64,000 nt of DNA from assembly GCF_000372745.1 (NCBI RefSeq), contig NZ_KB889585.1:1-64000 (forward strand), written 5' to 3'. The stretch comes from Embleya scabrispora DSM 41855 (GTDB lineage: Bacteria > Actinomycetota > Actinomycetes > Streptomycetales > Streptomycetaceae). Position numbers and translations under genes: made by a program. Shown here piece by piece: positions 63,117-64,000 of the stretch. The notes below the pieces were generated by a model. That model did no database searches. It saw only the letters and a program-made list of their open reading frames with translations, and was not told the origin of the DNA. Positions within the stretch are counted from its first letter, which is position 1; every line of letters starts with the position of its first letter.

Positions 63117-64000
63117 ATGCCACGTGGACGCCATCGCTCGGTCTCGACCGCCACACGCATATCCCTGCTTGCCGCCATATGCGCGCCGGCGCTCGTCGCC
63201 GTCGTCCTGGCGGTCGTCGCGGGAGGTGCGACCACCCTTCGACTCGCCGTGCTGCTCGGTGTGTTCTCCGCCGGCGGCGCGATCGTGTGGGTGGTGCGCG
63301 GAAGCACCGCACACCACCGGCGGCTGGCCGAGGAGAGCATCGCCCGGCGCCGGGAGCGGGAGCGCATGGCCGAAGAGCTGCGCGCCGCGATCAAACGGGC
63401 CGACGAGCACGAACTCGCCGCGCTGCGGGCCGGCGAACTGACCGCGGCACACCTGGTGTCGCGTCCGCAGCGGCTGACCCCGGACTTGTTCGCGCGCGGC
63501 GCGGCGGTGTTGGACCTGCTGGACCGGCGGGCCGGCGTGGCGCGTCCCACGGCTCCGTCCATCGTTCCGGCCGTACGCCGGCCGCCCGTGTCCGCGCCGG
63601 ACCTGGTCCCGGCCTACGCGGCCTCGGTGTTCGGTCCGACGGCACGTTCCGCGGGGCGGGGCGGAGCGGGGGTCGCCACCGGGACCCGGTCGGCCGAGCC
63701 GGCTCCGGACGCCGGCCGCTCCGCTGTGCGAGCCGGGACCGGGACGACCGCCGTGGCATCGGGCGCCCCGACGTCCGTTGCCGGCGGCTCTGTCGCGCGG
63801 TCCGAGAGCGCGTCGACCGCCGTGGCTCCGAACATCGCGGGTCCCGCCGAGGGGCGTGCGACCACGTCGAGCGGGACGGCACCGACCGACGCTTCGGCGC
63901 CTGCGGCCGTGCGCTCCGCCGCGCGGGGCGAATCCGAGGATGCCGGCGAGGTCGGGTCGAGTACCGGAGCGCGCCCCGGAGCGCCGATCGCACCGCCCGC
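63117..64000 (+). CDS. Membrane protein with coiled-coil and long Ala/Ser/Thr-rich tail (partial)
   Basis: The frame opens at ATG 63117, seven bases after TAACGT (63104-63109), with no Shine-Dalgarno, and stays open to the window end (at least 294 residues). Two hydrophobic segments near the start (LLAAICAPALVAVVLAVVAG and LAVLLGVFSAGGAIVWVV) are followed by a charged coiled coil (HHRRLAEESIARRRERERMA). An Ala/Ser/Thr/Gly/Pro-rich, probably disordered tail follows. The gene runs off the edge and the C-terminus is unseen. I recognise no family. Confidence 0.65.
   Translation, partial: MPRGRHRSVSTATRISLLAAICAPALVAVVLAVVAGGATTLRLAVLLGVFSAGGAIVWVVRGSTAHHRRLAEESIARRRERERMAEELRAAIKRADEHELAALRAGELTAAHLVSRPQRLTPDLFARGAAVLDLLDRRAGVARPTAPSIVPAVRRPPVSAPDLVPAYAASVFGPTARSAGRGGAGVATGTRSAEPAPDAGRSAVRAGTGTTAVASGAPTSVAGGSVARSESASTAVAPNIAGPAEGRATTSSGTAPTDASAPAAVRSAARGESEDAGEVGSSTGARPGAPIAPP

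Overview
The window is very GC-rich, with GTG/TTG starts, strong third-position G/C bias and genes such as bldG, a BldG-partner ATPase and a membrane-anchored MFS-thymidylate kinase fusion. This points to a Streptomyces-like actinomycete (Streptomycetaceae; the genus cannot be fixed from sequence alone). Two blocks of core genes flank an accessory middle. From memory, these blocks match the S. coelicolor SCO3550-SCO3540 region (helicase, bldG, hppA, topA, tmk, holB) and the SCO3409-SCO3397 region (ppa, dacB, tilS, hpt, ftsH, fol genes). Those regions are well separated there but lie only about 30 kb apart here.

Left core (0.5-22.6 kb): a cut-off IS3-type transposase gene and a tract of 32-bp tandem repeats precede a MrfA/YprA-type helicase. 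Then come bldG and its RsbW-like partner, a K+-independent proton-pumping pyrophosphatase, a lipoprotein, a methyltransferase, topA, the MFS-Tmk fusion and holB. A two-TM membrane esterase and two paralogous secreted tripeptidyl-aminopeptidase-like lipoproteins follow. A tRNA-Thr(CGT) with a clean terminator ends the block.

Accessory middle (22.6-47.9 kb): a DUF4365 (PD-(D/E)XK-like) protein sits directly behind the tRNA. Next is a run of exported proteins: Tat DyP peroxidase, beta-helix lipoprotein, anchored proteins, and a 916-aa SdrD/SpaA-type surface protein ending in LARTG (sortase class E type). A cobalamin riboswitch follows; its first gene is a decayed PduO-type cobalamin adenosyltransferase and its second an FhuF-like 2Fe-2S protein. 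After that come a LEA-like/DUF4235 pair, an APH-like kinase, a HAD phosphatase, an L,D-transpeptidase, a tandem TerD protein, two LLM oxidoreductases and an SDR/MarR pair with a palindromic operator. An AlaX editing protein, a DedA protein, a propeller-like protein and an NlpC/P60 hydrolase close the region.

Right core (47.9-64 kb): ppa, dacB, a zinc metalloprotease-like protein, tilS, hpt and ftsH lead into the folate genes folE, folP, an NTF2-like gene, folB, folK and DUF3180, most of them translationally coupled. A complete osmoprotectant-type ABC importer follows, and then the start of a membrane/coiled-coil protein that runs off the window.

Across the window at least seven genes lack a clear Shine-Dalgarno but have a TANNNT hexamer 6-7 nt before the start codon, which fits leaderless transcripts. 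The most unusual feature is the intact-looking cobalamin riboswitch in front of a truncated adenosyltransferase carrying a 15-bp internal tandem duplication.
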